Position numbers and translations under genes: made by a program. A stretch of 64,000 bases of DNA from an uncultured Paracoccaceae bacterium (lineage in GTDB: Bacteria; Pseudomonadota; Alphaproteobacteria; Rhodobacterales; Rhodobacteraceae): contig CANMIX010000005.1 of assembly GCA_947497985.1 (NCBI GenBank), positions 1-64,000 on the forward strand, written 5' to 3'. Positions 26,146-35,788 of this stretch are shown in pieces. The notes beneath the pieces were generated by a model. It had not been told where the DNA came from. It made no database searches and saw nothing but the letters and a program-made list of their open reading frames with translations. How positions within the stretch are numbered: position 1 is the stretch's first letter; each line of letters opens with the position of its first letter.

Positions 26146-27084
26146 TCAACGGTTTGCGGAATAAGGTTGCATCAGGGCAGCAGGATTTCTGGAGCGCCCA
26201 AAGACGCCAGAGACTGCTAGAATGGTCAGGAGATAGGGCAGCGCGACCAGCGCTTGTGACGGGATGCCCGTGTCAAACAGCTGGAGCGACAGCGGCAGCG
26301 CGTCCATTGCGGCAAAGCCAAGGGCAGCGGCAATCGCCAGATAGGGGTTCCAACGGGCAAGGATCACGATCCCAAGCGCGATAAATCCGCGTCCCTGAAC
26401 AATTGTGTCTCGGAACAGGCCGATCTGAACCAGTACGAAATAGGCCCCAGCAAGCCCCGCGCCGAGCCCAGAGATCAGCACGCAGATGATCCGCATCCTG
26501 ACCACATCAATACCGGCAGCAGCGGCTGCCCTTGGGTATTCACCCACGGCCCGCAGGTTCAGGCCAAAGCGTGTGCGATAAAGGACATAGCCGCCAAGGG
26601 CCGCCAACGCCAAAGTTGCATAAAGCAGCAAGGATTGTTCAAACAGCGCGCTGCCGATCACCGGAATGTCGCGGAGAAGCGGGATGGAAACTGGCTCGAA
26701 CATCGGAGCCAGTTCAACCCGCGGCACGTCCCCAAGAGCCATGCGAAACGCATAGCTGGCAGCCCCCATGGCAAACACGTTGAAGATCAGCCCCACAACA
26801 ACCTGGCTCGCCTGAGTGATCACATACATCCAGGCCAGAAACGCCGCCGAGGCGAGACCGATCACAGCAGCGCTGCCGATCCCCAATACCGGAGACCCTG
26901 TTTGGATCGCTGTGACGTAAGCGGCCAGCGCGCCCAGCAGGATGATCCCTTCGATGCCAACGTTCAAAACACCGCTGCGTTCGCTGAACAATTCTCCCAA
27001 TGCAGCCAACAAAAGCGGCCCAGTCAAGCGCACGGCGGCGGCAAGCCAAGTCGCCAAAAAACCAAGATCCAGTAGCGTATCCAT
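26146..27084 (-). CDS. ABC transporter permease, BMP/nucleoside type (second permease)
   Basis: 312 residues, eight to ten hydrophobic segments. GELFSERSGVLNVGIEGIIL near residue 30 is the signature of the BPD_transp_2 permeases that pair with BMP-type binding proteins (nucleoside/purine importers). Its start overlaps the stop of the other permease gene by one base. Confidence 0.9.
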   Translation of the reverse strand: MDTLLDLGFLATWLAAAVRLTGPLLLAALGELFSERSGVLNVGIEGIILLGALAAYVTAIQTGSPVLGIGSAAVIGLASAAFLAWMYVITQASQVVVGLIFNVFAMGAASYAFRMALGDVPRVELAPMFEPVSIPLLRDIPVIGSALFEQSLLLYATLALAALGGYVLYRTRFGLNLRAVGEYPRAAAAAGIDVVRMRIICVLISGLGAGLAGAYFVLVQIGLFRDTIVQGRGFIALGIVILARWNPYLAIAAALGFAAMDALPLSLQLFDTGIPSQALVALPYLLTILAVSGVFGRSRNPAALMQPYSANR

Positions 27085-28193
27085 CAGACGTCTTTCGTTG
27101 AGGTGGAAGAGGCCTTGGGTGCCGCGACAACAACGCGATGCGTCCGCAAAAACTCAAAGGCCAGAAGGAAAAGAACAATCGTGGCCTGCACGACAACAAC
27201 AATGGAGGATGGAAGCCCGGTCTGGCGTTGCATGGCATCACCCCCGATCGACAACCCGCCATAGAGAATGGACGCAATTGCCGAACCCAGGATGCTCATC
27301 CGACCTAACAGCGCTGCGACAATGCCAAGAAACCCAGTGCCGTCGGACAAGCCATCCAATAGCCGGTGATGCACGCCCAACACCACAACCGCGCCGCCAA
27401 GACCTGCCAAGGCTCCGGCCAAACATGCGGCCTGTCGGCGACGCACGGCGGCATTGATCCCGCCATATTTGGCTGCGGTTTCATTGAGGCCTGCCGCCAG
27501 CATCTCAAACCCGGCGCGGGTGCGATTGAGCAGCACAATAAGTACCGCCCCAACCGCAAGGGCAATCAGGATCCCCGCATGAAGCCGGGTGCCCGGCAGG
27601 ATGTAAGGCAGCCACATGTCGCGGCGAAATCGGATGGTCTGGGGTAGATCGCCGTCTACGCGCCATGGACCGACGACCAAATACTGGATGAGGTAGATCG
27701 CCAGAAAGTTCATCATCAAGGCGATCAGGATTTCGTTGCCGTCCAAGCGTACCTTTAGCTCTCCGACAATCCCGGACCAAATCGCGCCAAGCACCGCGCC
27801 CCAAATTAGCGCGAGTGCTATCAGGATCAACGGTGGGAAGTGTGCAAGAACCGCACCGTCAACAGCGGCCAGAGCCACCATCGCGGCCCCCATTGCGCCG
27901 ATCAGCAGGCAGCCCTCAAATCCCAGAAACATGAAGCCACAGCGCCAGGCGACAATGGTGCCGAAGGCGACAAACATCAGCGGTGTCGCTGCAACCAGAG
28001 TAAATCCGAAACCGCGCAGGCTTAGGAATGCATTGCTGATAAGGATCGAATATCCTTCGATCGGACTGGCACCAAACGGGATGAAAAGCAGACCCGCAAG
28101 TGCCATGCCCAAGATCAAGGCGACACCGATCAGTGCCGCGCTCGCCCACCATGAGGTCAAGGGTTCAGAGCGTTGTTCAATCCGCACTCTCAT
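27084..28193 (-). CDS. ABC transporter permease, BMP/nucleoside type (first permease)
   Basis: 369 residues with about ten membrane segments, including GTIVAWRCGFMFLGFEGCLL, the equivalent of the partner's GVLNVGIEG segment. The start overlaps the stop of the ATPase gene by four bases. Together the two permeases form the heterodimeric channel. Confidence 0.9.
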   Translation of the reverse strand: MRVRIEQRSEPLTSWWASAALIGVALILGMALAGLLFIPFGASPIEGYSILISNAFLSLRGFGFTLVAATPLMFVAFGTIVAWRCGFMFLGFEGCLLIGAMGAAMVALAAVDGAVLAHFPPLILIALALIWGAVLGAIWSGIVGELKVRLDGNEILIALMMNFLAIYLIQYLVVGPWRVDGDLPQTIRFRRDMWLPYILPGTRLHAGILIALAVGAVLIVLLNRTRAGFEMLAAGLNETAAKYGGINAAVRRRQAACLAGALAGLGGAVVVLGVHHRLLDGLSDGTGFLGIVAALLGRMSILGSAIASILYGGLSIGGDAMQRQTGLPSSIVVVVQATIVLFLLAFEFLRTHRVVVAAPKASSTSTKDV

Positions 28194-29731
28194 GCTGCCG
28201 CCTCCGCTTGTCGAAGGCTTTCGAGCGTGTTGCCAACCATCATCGCCCCAAGCAGGTCTTTGGTCGCCTCGTCCCGGTGGACAATTCCCATGATCTCGCC
28301 CTCAAACATCACCGCGATCCGATCCGACAGCGCCAGCACTTCTTCCAACTCGGTCGAGGCCATCAGGATCGGCACCCCAGAATTACGTTGTGCCATGATC
28401 TCAGCCCAGATCAGTTCAATTGCGCCGACATCCAACCCGCGTGTGGGCTGTTCGATCAAAAGAACCTTTGGATCTCGCGCGACCTCGCGGCCCAGAATGA
28501 CCTTTTGCAGGTTTCCGCCCGACAAGCTGCCTGCGATGAATTCCGCATTGGGCGTGCGCACGCCGAAACGTTCGATCAGGCCGTCTGCGGCTTGACGCAG
28601 CTTGGATCGGTCGATCATTCCTTTGGGCGAAAACTCCGCACCAGACCCCAGCAAGATATTGTTTTCAATGGAGAGACTGGTAAGAGACCCGGTGCCGCGC
28701 CGATCTGGTGGGATATAGGAAATTCCCAGTTCCCGTCGCTCGTGACAGGTCGATTTTGTCAGCTGTCGCTTGTCCAAAGTGATGGCTCCATCGACTGCCG
28801 AACGTAGCCCCATAATGGTTTCGAACAATTCGGTTTGCCCGTTTCCGTCCACGCCTGCGATGCCCAATATTTCGCCGTGGAACACTGCAAAACTGACGGG
28901 TGGCGGAAGTTTTTCGCCATCGCGGCGTGGCACCACAAGGCTGATGGCTTCCAGCCCGCGCTGACGCTCCTTGGTCGCGCTGCGCTCCAAATGGCTGTCG
29001 ACATCGCGCCCAACCATGGAACGGATCAACGCTTCGGGCGTTGTGGTCTTGGTGAACAACGTCTCGATCATACGACCAGCACGCATGACCGAGACACGGT
29101 CGGATATATCCATCACCTCTTGCATCTTGTGGGTGACGATCACGATGGCGCGGCCGTTGTCGCGCAGCTGCTTCAGGACTTCGAAAAACCGTTCGATTTC
29201 CAGCGGCGTCAGAACCGCAGTGGGTTCGTCCAGGATCAAAACCTTGGCGTCACGAAACAGAAGTTTGAGGATCTCGACCCGTTGGCGCTCACCGACCGAC
29301 AACTCTTCAATAAACGCATCTGGATCAACATCCAGCCCGAACTCGGCCGAAAGTGTGCGGATTTTTTCCCGCGCTGTTGCGACACCATCCACCCCGTCGG
29401 GCAGATCAGTGGTCCCCATCACCAGGTTTTCGGCCACAGTGAACGGGCCAATCAGCATGAACTCCTGATGGATCATGCCCAACCCGGCTGCGATCGCATC
29501 GGAGGGGCTGGAAAATTGGACCTCGTGCCCCTCCATGAAGATCTGCCCCTCGGTCGGGGCATAAAGCCCGTAGAGGATATTCATCAGCGTCGATTTCCCG
29601 GCGCCGTTTTCCCCCAAAAGCGCGTGAACCTCACCGGCATAGAGGTCGAGGTTGATATCGTCGTTGGCCAAAACCGAACGTCCAAAACGTTTGGTGACGC
29701 CAAGCATTTTCATCAGTGGTTGCGACTGCAT
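28190..29731 (-). CDS. ABC transporter ATP-binding protein, BMP/nucleoside type
   Basis: 513 residues from ATG 29731 (AAAAGGAC upstream); the frame to 29932 is not part of the gene. Two ATPase domains in tandem: the first has Walker A GENGAGKSTL, signature LSVGERQRVEIL and Walker B ILDEPTAVLTP; the second has a degenerate Walker A (GVDGNGQTEL), signature LSGGNLQKVILGRE and EQPTRGLD. This is the usual layout for YufO/RbsA-like importers. Confidence 0.92.
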   Translation of the reverse strand: MQSQPLMKMLGVTKRFGRSVLANDDINLDLYAGEVHALLGENGAGKSTLMNILYGLYAPTEGQIFMEGHEVQFSSPSDAIAAGLGMIHQEFMLIGPFTVAENLVMGTTDLPDGVDGVATAREKIRTLSAEFGLDVDPDAFIEELSVGERQRVEILKLLFRDAKVLILDEPTAVLTPLEIERFFEVLKQLRDNGRAIVIVTHKMQEVMDISDRVSVMRAGRMIETLFTKTTTPEALIRSMVGRDVDSHLERSATKERQRGLEAISLVVPRRDGEKLPPPVSFAVFHGEILGIAGVDGNGQTELFETIMGLRSAVDGAITLDKRQLTKSTCHERRELGISYIPPDRRGTGSLTSLSIENNILLGSGAEFSPKGMIDRSKLRQAADGLIERFGVRTPNAEFIAGSLSGGNLQKVILGREVARDPKVLLIEQPTRGLDVGAIELIWAEIMAQRNSGVPILMASTELEEVLALSDRIAVMFEGEIMGIVHRDEATKDLLGAMMVGNTLESLRQAEAAA

Positions 29732-29748
29732 GGGGTGTCCTTTTCCGT

Positions 29749-29774
29749 ATGCCGAGGCGTAATTGCCTCGGCAT
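29749..29774 (-). promoter_or_regulatory. Hairpin between binding-protein and ATPase genes
   Basis: ATGCCGAGGC (29749-29758) and GCCTCGGCAT (29765-29774) are perfect arms with a six-base loop, located after the stop of the binding-protein gene. It likely stabilises the upstream mRNA or partly terminates, raising the binding protein above the other subunits. Confidence 0.65.
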
Positions 29775-29811
29775 CGGGTGTTGGTCCTCAGGTTGCGAAG
29801 TGACCTTGGCC

Positions 29812-30774
29812 TTACTTGATGGCCGACCATGCTTTCTTGAACGTTTCCCAATCTGCATCGGACACAATCGCAGGGTTGTAGCTGCCATCGCCGTAAACAG
29901 TCAGCCAAACCATCCCGAGGTCTGGAACCCATGTGGTGCCGCCCTCAAAGCTGTCCTTTGCAACCATGCCGGCGACCGCCTGAACGATGCCAGTGTTGTT
30001 CGGGTTGAGACTGGTCGCCAGAACCTCAGGGGCCTGTTCGGTTTGATCCGAGAACATGCCAATCGCGGTGACCTTTTGTGCCGCGGCTGCGCTGACAGCG
30101 CCGATGCCGGTGATGTCAGCCGAGTGCCAGATCACATCAGCACCATTGCCGATCATAGTTGTTGCCGCTTCGCGTCCTTTGGCGGCGTCGTTATAGTCGC
30201 CGGTCACAATCGAATAGCTGGTGGTGCCATCAACAGTTTTGGCTGCGCCATCTGCATAGCCAGTTGCGAGGTTCTGGGTGGTTGGGTTGTCACCGCCACC
30301 TACGACGCCGATCTTGCCGCTGTCGGACAGCAGCGCGGCGAGCACACCTACGGCATAGCCAAGGTCTGGATAGCGATAATCAAGATACAGCGTGTTTTCG
30401 GGGATCTCGGTGTCACCGGGGGCCGATGTCGTCGCAAAGAACGCTTGGTCGGGATATTCCGGCGCCAGTTCCGCCATAAGGCTGCCGAATTGGAAGCCGT
30501 GTCCAATGATCAGGTCAAAGCCGTCATCGGCATAGCCCTGCACAACAGACGGAATGTCTGCCTGACTGACGTTTTCGGAAAACGCCACCTTGAACTCGCT
30601 CTCATCGAGCATGGTCAAACCAACATAAGCACCTTGGTTCCAGCCGCCGTCACCAATGGAGCCGGGCAAGACCAACGCGACAGAGGTCTCAGCGGCGGCA
30701 GCAGCGCTCAATACACAGGCTGCAACTGTGGAATAGCAAAGGGTCTGAACTGTTTTCTTAAGTACGGTCATCAT
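29812..30774 (-). CDS. BMP-family periplasmic substrate-binding protein
   Basis: 320 residues with a Sec signal peptide (hydrophobic core about residues 10-27, cleavage after AAAAA). SVALVLPGSIGDGGWNQGAY near the N-terminus of the mature protein and the later PDQAFFATTS and GKIGVVGG stretches are BMP/Med-type. No lipobox cysteine is evident; the cysteines in the signal are not in a lipobox. Relatives bind nucleosides, purines or related heterocycles. It is the first gene of the long catabolic operon. Confidence 0.85.
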   Translation of the reverse strand: MMTVLKKTVQTLCYSTVAACVLSAAAAAETSVALVLPGSIGDGGWNQGAYVGLTMLDESEFKVAFSENVSQADIPSVVQGYADDGFDLIIGHGFQFGSLMAELAPEYPDQAFFATTSAPGDTEIPENTLYLDYRYPDLGYAVGVLAALLSDSGKIGVVGGGDNPTTQNLATGYADGAAKTVDGTTSYSIVTGDYNDAAKGREAATTMIGNGADVIWHSADITGIGAVSAAAAQKVTAIGMFSDQTEQAPEVLATSLNPNNTGIVQAVAGMVAKDSFEGGTTWVPDLGMVWLTVYGDGSYNPAIVSDADWETFKKAWSAIK

Positions 30775-30989
30775 TTCCTCGTTCTAGATCGGGCACTTGG
30801 GAGGAGCGCCATTTCGATTTCAGGCAGCGTGTCCGAGCGAAAGATCAGTGAAGGGGAGGATCTGACGGCGACGCTGTCTAAAGCCTAGTGAGCGAAAAGA
30901 TGTGAGAACAATGTCCGTTTTTGGATATTTGTCATATCAAAAAAGTTATGGGATTATTCTTCAAATAACATCTGTGGTATGCGGCGTTT
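30775..30989 (-). promoter_or_regulatory. Promoter region of the catabolic operon
   Basis: 215 bp between the LysR stop and the binding-protein start. An AT-rich stretch at about 30905-30970 (including tgtcatatcaaaaaag) is the likely promoter and regulator site; a clear T-N11-A pair could not be chosen among several. Confidence 0.4.
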
Positions 30990-31940
30990 TTAATCCAAAT
31001 CGATGTTTCTGCCCCTTTTCGCGGCATCGAGGATCACTTTTCGTAACCAAATGCAGGAAGGGGTTTGGTCAGAAATCGAATGCCATAGGAGGCGGAACTC
31101 CAATTTCGGGAAAAAGTCAGGGGCGGGCGTCACAGTCAGCGGAAGAAGGCGTGCGAATCGTGAGGCAAATTCCCGGCTCGTCGTGAAAACCAGATCACTT
31201 TGCAGCAACACATATGGGATCAGGTTATAGTCCGGAATGGAGGCAAAGACCTTGCGCGGCTGCGAAAGCTTGCGCAGCGTATCACCAATCGGGTCATTTG
31301 CCGGTTCAGAGATCGGGTTGGGCGCGACATGTTTCCACTTGTGATAGTCGATATCGTCCAGCGGCGGATCCTGTTCAATCGGGTGGCCCTGCCGGGTGAG
31401 CAGCACCACATCCTGCGAGAGAAGCGGATAGAACTTGAGATGCTCGTGCAGATCACGGTTAAACCGGGTAACACAGTCGACCACCACATCAAGCTCGCGT
31501 CGTTCTAACAGCCCAATAACGCGATCTGCAGAAGCCACTGGTGACAACCTAGTTTGCAGGCTCGGTCCGCTTTTGAGAATTTCAGAAACCACTGCCGGGC
31601 CGAGGCTTGCAATATTTGAATCCGTAAACCCAAGAGAGAAAATACGATCCGCGTTCGATGGATCAAAGTCTTCTTCGGGGGCAAGAAGCATGGACAGGTT
31701 GCCAAGTATATCGTCCAGCTGGACGCTGACCGAACGCCCACGATCGGTGACCAGCATCTTGTCGCCACTGCGCACCAACAGCGGATCATTGAACCGCAAG
31801 CGCATATCAGCCAACAATCGGCTAACGCTGGATTGTGACGTGTTAAACTGATCTGCGGTTTGCGTCACACTTTGACGTTTCAACAGGTCGGCCAGAATGT
31901 TGAGCTGATTGGACGTGATGTTTCCAAAGGCTTTTGACAT
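30990..31940 (-). CDS. LysR-family regulator of the heterocycle catabolic operon
   Basis: 316 residues from ATG 31940 with AAGGGGG upstream; the longer frame to 32231 is not supported. It has the NodD/NahR-like pattern: LLKRQSVTQTADQFNTSQSS, then VSRLLADMRLRFNDPLLVRS and GDKMLVTDRG near residue 60. It lies upstream of the BMP operon on the same strand, so it is placed to control it. Confidence 0.8.
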   Translation of the reverse strand: MSKAFGNITSNQLNILADLLKRQSVTQTADQFNTSQSSVSRLLADMRLRFNDPLLVRSGDKMLVTDRGRSVSVQLDDILGNLSMLLAPEEDFDPSNADRIFSLGFTDSNIASLGPAVVSEILKSGPSLQTRLSPVASADRVIGLLERRELDVVVDCVTRFNRDLHEHLKFYPLLSQDVVLLTRQGHPIEQDPPLDDIDYHKWKHVAPNPISEPANDPIGDTLRKLSQPRKVFASIPDYNLIPYVLLQSDLVFTTSREFASRFARLLPLTVTPAPDFFPKLEFRLLWHSISDQTPSCIWLRKVILDAAKRGRNIDLD

Positions 31941-32747
31941 AACGCCCCCTTTCTTCCGTGTTGGTTCGCCTGTGGGTCCCGAAGGGCAACCCGTGTCAAC
32001 CTTTTGAATGAATGCGCGGCCAATCAAAACAATTCTAGTGGTTTCGAATTTAAAAGATAAAGCCAACTGCTGGATTTGCCGAAAATTGTCACACTCCGAA
32101 AAAATGTGGCTTTGGGCGGCATAGCATGTGAACGCACACGAAACCCTTAGCTGAACAGACGCAGCTGCACCGCAGCGAACTTTCGCAATCATCCAACATG
32201 CGGAATGCGTTATTTTGGCTTTGAGACGCACGCGGTCTGTGCCTGTTGATCAACAAAAGGCCGCTTTGTCCGCAGATTACCAGTTCGCGGGATACTCCAT
32301 TTCGCGCTCGCAGCGAATGGCGGCAATGCGGGCAGCGACCGCAGCATACGAGAGAGGGGTTCAAAGTCCGATATGGGCCTTTCGCCCGACTTTGCAAAGT
32401 TCACTATCTGCGCATCGCTGACCTTGGCATCCAACTCAGCAAACGGAATCAGCTCTGATAGGGTTTAAATGGCCGCTTTGCGCAGCCCGCTGGTCCCATG
32501 CGTCTGAGAGCATAGACGTCATGATAAGCGCTGACGTCAGACAGAAAACAGAAAATTTCGAAGCCGAGAGATCGAAGCTGGGCCAAAGGTTGAGGCCGTT
32601 TGCTGAGATCGCGTCGGCACGGGCCGCAGCGGCGGATATATCACTGATGGATGCCGCGATTGCTCCGGCATTCACGCAAATTTGGTTGTGCAGATCATTG
32701 CCTGAATTGCATGCCCAGCGTCGAAAAGAAGCGCTTTCGTCGTTCAG
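31941..32747. other. Large intergenic region with repeat-like sequence
   Basis: About 800 bp. The first 250 bp hold the LysR promoter side. 32210-32460 is of the same degenerate repeat type as the other gaps (words such as gactttgcaaagttcac and ctcgcagcgaatggcggcaatgcgggcagc). 32520-32740 has short frames on both strands that I could not assign; possibly a decayed gene. Confidence 0.4.
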
Positions 32748-33434
32748 TCAACCAAGATGATCCGCATAATCGCTGACCAGAAGGTGCTTTGGCACGATAT
32801 CCTCTTCGACTGCCGCAAACCGGCCGAGCTGTTCGCGGAAGATATTGTCGGTTTCATCGTCGTTGACGGTCGATACCTCGCCGATCAGAACATCGCCGCC
32901 TTCACCCCAGAACGCGTGCCAATCACCTGGACGCAGCGTCACGCTTTCGCCGGGTGATAACGTCAATTTTTCACCGGCCGCATAGGTGCGGACAATGCCA
33001 TCGCACATCACCTGACCGCCACGGTCTTCGGCGAAGTTGCCATCATCATCTGAGCCGAACAACTCCACCACCAATGTCGCACCACCTCGGTTGATGATAT
33101 CCTCGGCTTTGATGACATGGGTGTGCATCGGCGATAGCTGATCTTGGCGTGAGATCAGGAGCTTTTCTGCATAGCACATGCCGCCTCCGCCCTGAAGATC
33201 GGACAACAAGCCGTTGCGGAGGGTGAAAAGAAACAACCCCATTTTACCAAAATCACCTGCGCCATAGTCGGTGATGTCCCAGCCACAACGGCTGTCGATG
33301 ATGTGGGGTGCTTGCTTTGCCTTCACCAAGAACTCTTCGGGTGTCCAATAGGCAAACGAGGGCAACGCAAATCCGTGGCGGAGGATCATTTCATCTGCAT
33401 CGGATAAGATCGCGTTTATCTCTGAACGCTTCAT
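32748..33434 (-). CDS. D-lyxose/D-mannose isomerase family protein
   Basis: 228 residues, cupin fold. YAEKLLISRQDQLSPMHTHV near residue 90 provides the metal-binding His pair, followed by E in KAEDIINRGG and the late histidine in RPGDWHAFWGE, as in D-lyxose ketol-isomerases (which also isomerise D-mannose to D-fructose). AAGGTAG precedes the ATG. It is the last gene of the LacI-controlled operon and would feed a sugar released by the GH63-type hydrolase into fructose metabolism. Confidence 0.8.
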   Translation of the reverse strand: MKRSEINAILSDADEMILRHGFALPSFAYWTPEEFLVKAKQAPHIIDSRCGWDITDYGAGDFGKMGLFLFTLRNGLLSDLQGGGGMCYAEKLLISRQDQLSPMHTHVIKAEDIINRGGATLVVELFGSDDDGNFAEDRGGQVMCDGIVRTYAAGEKLTLSPGESVTLRPGDWHAFWGEGGDVLIGEVSTVNDDETDNIFREQLGRFAAVEEDIVPKHLLVSDYADHLG

Positions 33435-33443
33435 GGCGCTACC

Positions 33444-34496
33444 TTACACGCGTTGATCATTTGCATCAAAGAAATGCAGACGATCGGTGTCAAATTTCAG
33501 CCCTACGGTTTGACCTTCTAGATCTTCCGTCGCTCCGGTGGTGCGCACCGTAAGTAGCCCCAGCGCTCCACAATCGATGTAGTGGAAGAAATCTGCGCCG
33601 AGATATTCACTGACCTGCACCACTCCGTTGCAATGACCCTTTCTTTCTTCAACAATCTCGATGTGTTCGGGACGCGTACCTAGCTGTTCAGCGGCCCTTT
33701 GCTGTGACGTCTGCAAGGGACCCGTTCCGCCACCCGGCAGGGTGAAGGTGTCCCCCTCCGTGCCGCAGGCCATCATGTTCATCTTGGGGCTGCCAATGAA
33801 TTGCGCCACAAAGACATTGTCTGGACGCTCATAAAGCTCACGCGGGGTTCCGACCTGCATGATCTGGCCGTCTTTGAGGACAACAATCCGGTCAGCTAGG
33901 GTCATCGCTTCGACCTGATCGTGGGTCACATAGACCATCGTGCTTTCAAGGGTCTTGTGTAGGCGCGCAATCTCAAAGCGCATGTCTACACGAAGCGAGG
34001 CATCCAAGTTCGAGAGGGGTTCATCAAACAGAAAACCCTTTGGCTTGCGGACAATGGCGCGTCCGATGGCCACACGCTGGCGCTGACCGCCCGACAGATC
34101 CTTTGGGCGGCGATCAAGGTAGTCTGTGAGTTTCAGTGTCTCGGCGGCGACGCTGACTTTTTCTGCAATCTCCGCCTTTGAGGCTCCCGCCGTTTTCAAC
34201 GCAAAGCCCATGTTGTCGCCGACCGACAGGTGTGGATAAAGCGCGTAGGATTGGAAGACCATCGACAGCTCACGCTCAGATGGCACCTTGTGCGTAACGT
34301 CTTCACCATCCAACAGGATTTGGCCACGGCTGGTCTCTTCGAGCCCAGAGATCATACGCAACAGTGTGGACTTCCCGCAGCCCGATGGTCCAACAAAGAT
34401 AATCAGTTCACCGTCGCGTATATCAAGGTCGACGCCCTTGATGACTTGAATGTCGCCAAACCACTTTTCGACGGATTTAAGCTGAATAGAGCCCAT
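33444..34496 (-). CDS. Sugar ABC transporter ATP-binding protein (UgpC/MsmK type)
   Basis: 350 residues. Walker A GPSGCGKSTLLRM near residue 36, Q-loop QSYALYPHL, signature LSGGQRQRVAIGRAIV, Walker B GFLFDEPLSNLDASLR, then an OB-fold TOBE region at the C-terminus with TRPEHIE. It energises the importer formed by the two permeases and the binding protein of the operon. Confidence 0.93.
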   Translation of the reverse strand: MGSIQLKSVEKWFGDIQVIKGVDLDIRDGELIIFVGPSGCGKSTLLRMISGLEETSRGQILLDGEDVTHKVPSERELSMVFQSYALYPHLSVGDNMGFALKTAGASKAEIAEKVSVAAETLKLTDYLDRRPKDLSGGQRQRVAIGRAIVRKPKGFLFDEPLSNLDASLRVDMRFEIARLHKTLESTMVYVTHDQVEAMTLADRIVVLKDGQIMQVGTPRELYERPDNVFVAQFIGSPKMNMMACGTEGDTFTLPGGGTGPLQTSQQRAAEQLGTRPEHIEIVEERKGHCNGVVQVSEYLGADFFHYIDCGALGLLTVRTTGATEDLEGQTVGLKFDTDRLHFFDANDQRV

Positions 34497-34519
34497 TGTC
34501 TTGTCCTTCCCAAACGGCT

Positions 34520-35785
34520 CTACGCCGCGCCTTGTTGTTGTGTCTCATTGTCCCAAGCCAACCAAATGGCGGCCGTCCATGAAAAATTACGGCTCACGCA
34601 TCCTTCGCCTGTCATTGGGTCGAAACACTCCCAAAAACCGGACTTTTCAATTGCGTCGATGAGCCCGCACCGCAGTTCCATTGCATGTGCGGCATAGCCT
34701 TGCTCCCGCAATCCCATGGATGTCAGGTAATTCATTTGCGCCCACAGTGGGCCGCACCAGTACCGTTGCGGTTCGAACGCATCATCGTTCGGGTCCCAGC
34801 TGGGCAACATGTAGTTCACATCGGCGTTGATCCGATCAAGGTGCGCGAGTGTCTTTGACCGCTGTTCAACGCTGCCGGCATCGGCATAGAAGCAAAGACC
34901 ACTACAATTGCTAAATCCCGGTGAAAACGTTCCAGACCTCACATCTATTGCGGTGAAGGCCTCAAGCTCTGGGTTCCAAAGCCGGTCCGCGGCTTTCAGC
35001 CCTGCCTCAATCCAAGCTTCGATCTGAGCGATGACTGTGGGTGGCTTTCCGATGTCTTTGGCCATGGCCAGCAGATCCCGATTTGCACGCAGCAAAATAA
35101 AATGCAGGTTCGGATCGCCCATCAAAAACGGGCCTTCGTCTGTCAATCGGCGTTGATCCCACCCGATGCTTTCACCGAACTGCACGATCGAAATGTATTT
35201 GTCGTACTGCAGTTCTGTGGGCCGAAACCGTGGGTCGGAATGTTTGTTGTCCTGCCGTGTATAAGGGGCAAGATCGGGCGCGACGTCCATCCGATCCAAG
35301 CCGATGTCCCATTCTGGGCAGTTGTCGCGCCCCGTTTCCCAAGGATGCACATTTGTGATCAACCCATCGATGCCACGCTTGTCATGGAACCACGCGTGCC
35401 ATGCAAACATCTGATCAAAAACATCTTTGCGTCGCTGTTGGTCGCCGACAGTCAGTTGCCGAACAATTGTTGCAAGCACCGGCGGTTGACTGACGCCCGT
35501 CGATGCGATCGCGCCAGGCGTGTCGCCCCAACGATCTGGCCCAGGGAAATAGCCCGGTTCATCGCTACGAAAGATGATGGAAGGGATCATGCCGTCGGGC
35601 CACTGGCCCTCAAGCAGCGACAGGATCTCAGTCCATGCGCGATCGCTATCATATGTGGCGATCCCCAAGGCGATAAACACGCTGTCCCAGTTCCATTGGT
35701 GCGGATAAAGGCCCTGCGTGGGGATCGTATACGTGCCGCGGTCGTTCAAAGCGAGGATGTCGAGCGCTTGTTTCTTGAGTGACAT
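34520..35785 (-). CDS. GH63-type glycoside hydrolase (mannosylglycerate-hydrolase-like)
   Basis: 421 residues with an alpha/alpha-barrel pattern. LYPHQWNWDSVFIALGIA near residue 27 carries the catalytic-region Asp, and RYWCGPLWAQMNYLTSMGLR near residue 330 the C-terminal conserved block of GH63/GH37-like hydrolases; GWDQRRL lies in the middle. There is no signal peptide, so the substrate is imported first. With a downstream mannose/lyxose isomerase, cleavage of a small alpha-mannoside such as mannosylglycerate is the simplest reading, but glucosylglycerate or another disaccharide-like solute is possible. Confidence 0.7.
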   Translation of the reverse strand: MSLKKQALDILALNDRGTYTIPTQGLYPHQWNWDSVFIALGIATYDSDRAWTEILSLLEGQWPDGMIPSIIFRSDEPGYFPGPDRWGDTPGAIASTGVSQPPVLATIVRQLTVGDQQRRKDVFDQMFAWHAWFHDKRGIDGLITNVHPWETGRDNCPEWDIGLDRMDVAPDLAPYTRQDNKHSDPRFRPTELQYDKYISIVQFGESIGWDQRRLTDEGPFLMGDPNLHFILLRANRDLLAMAKDIGKPPTVIAQIEAWIEAGLKAADRLWNPELEAFTAIDVRSGTFSPGFSNCSGLCFYADAGSVEQRSKTLAHLDRINADVNYMLPSWDPNDDAFEPQRYWCGPLWAQMNYLTSMGLREQGYAAHAMELRCGLIDAIEKSGFWECFDPMTGEGCVSRNFSWTAAIWLAWDNETQQQGAA

Positions 35786-35788
35786 AAT

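Noticed and set aside
32436-32760. Small Ala-rich ORFs on both strands
   Set aside because: No ribosome site, no family, and they overlap repeat-like sequence; they are noted only as a possible decayed gene.
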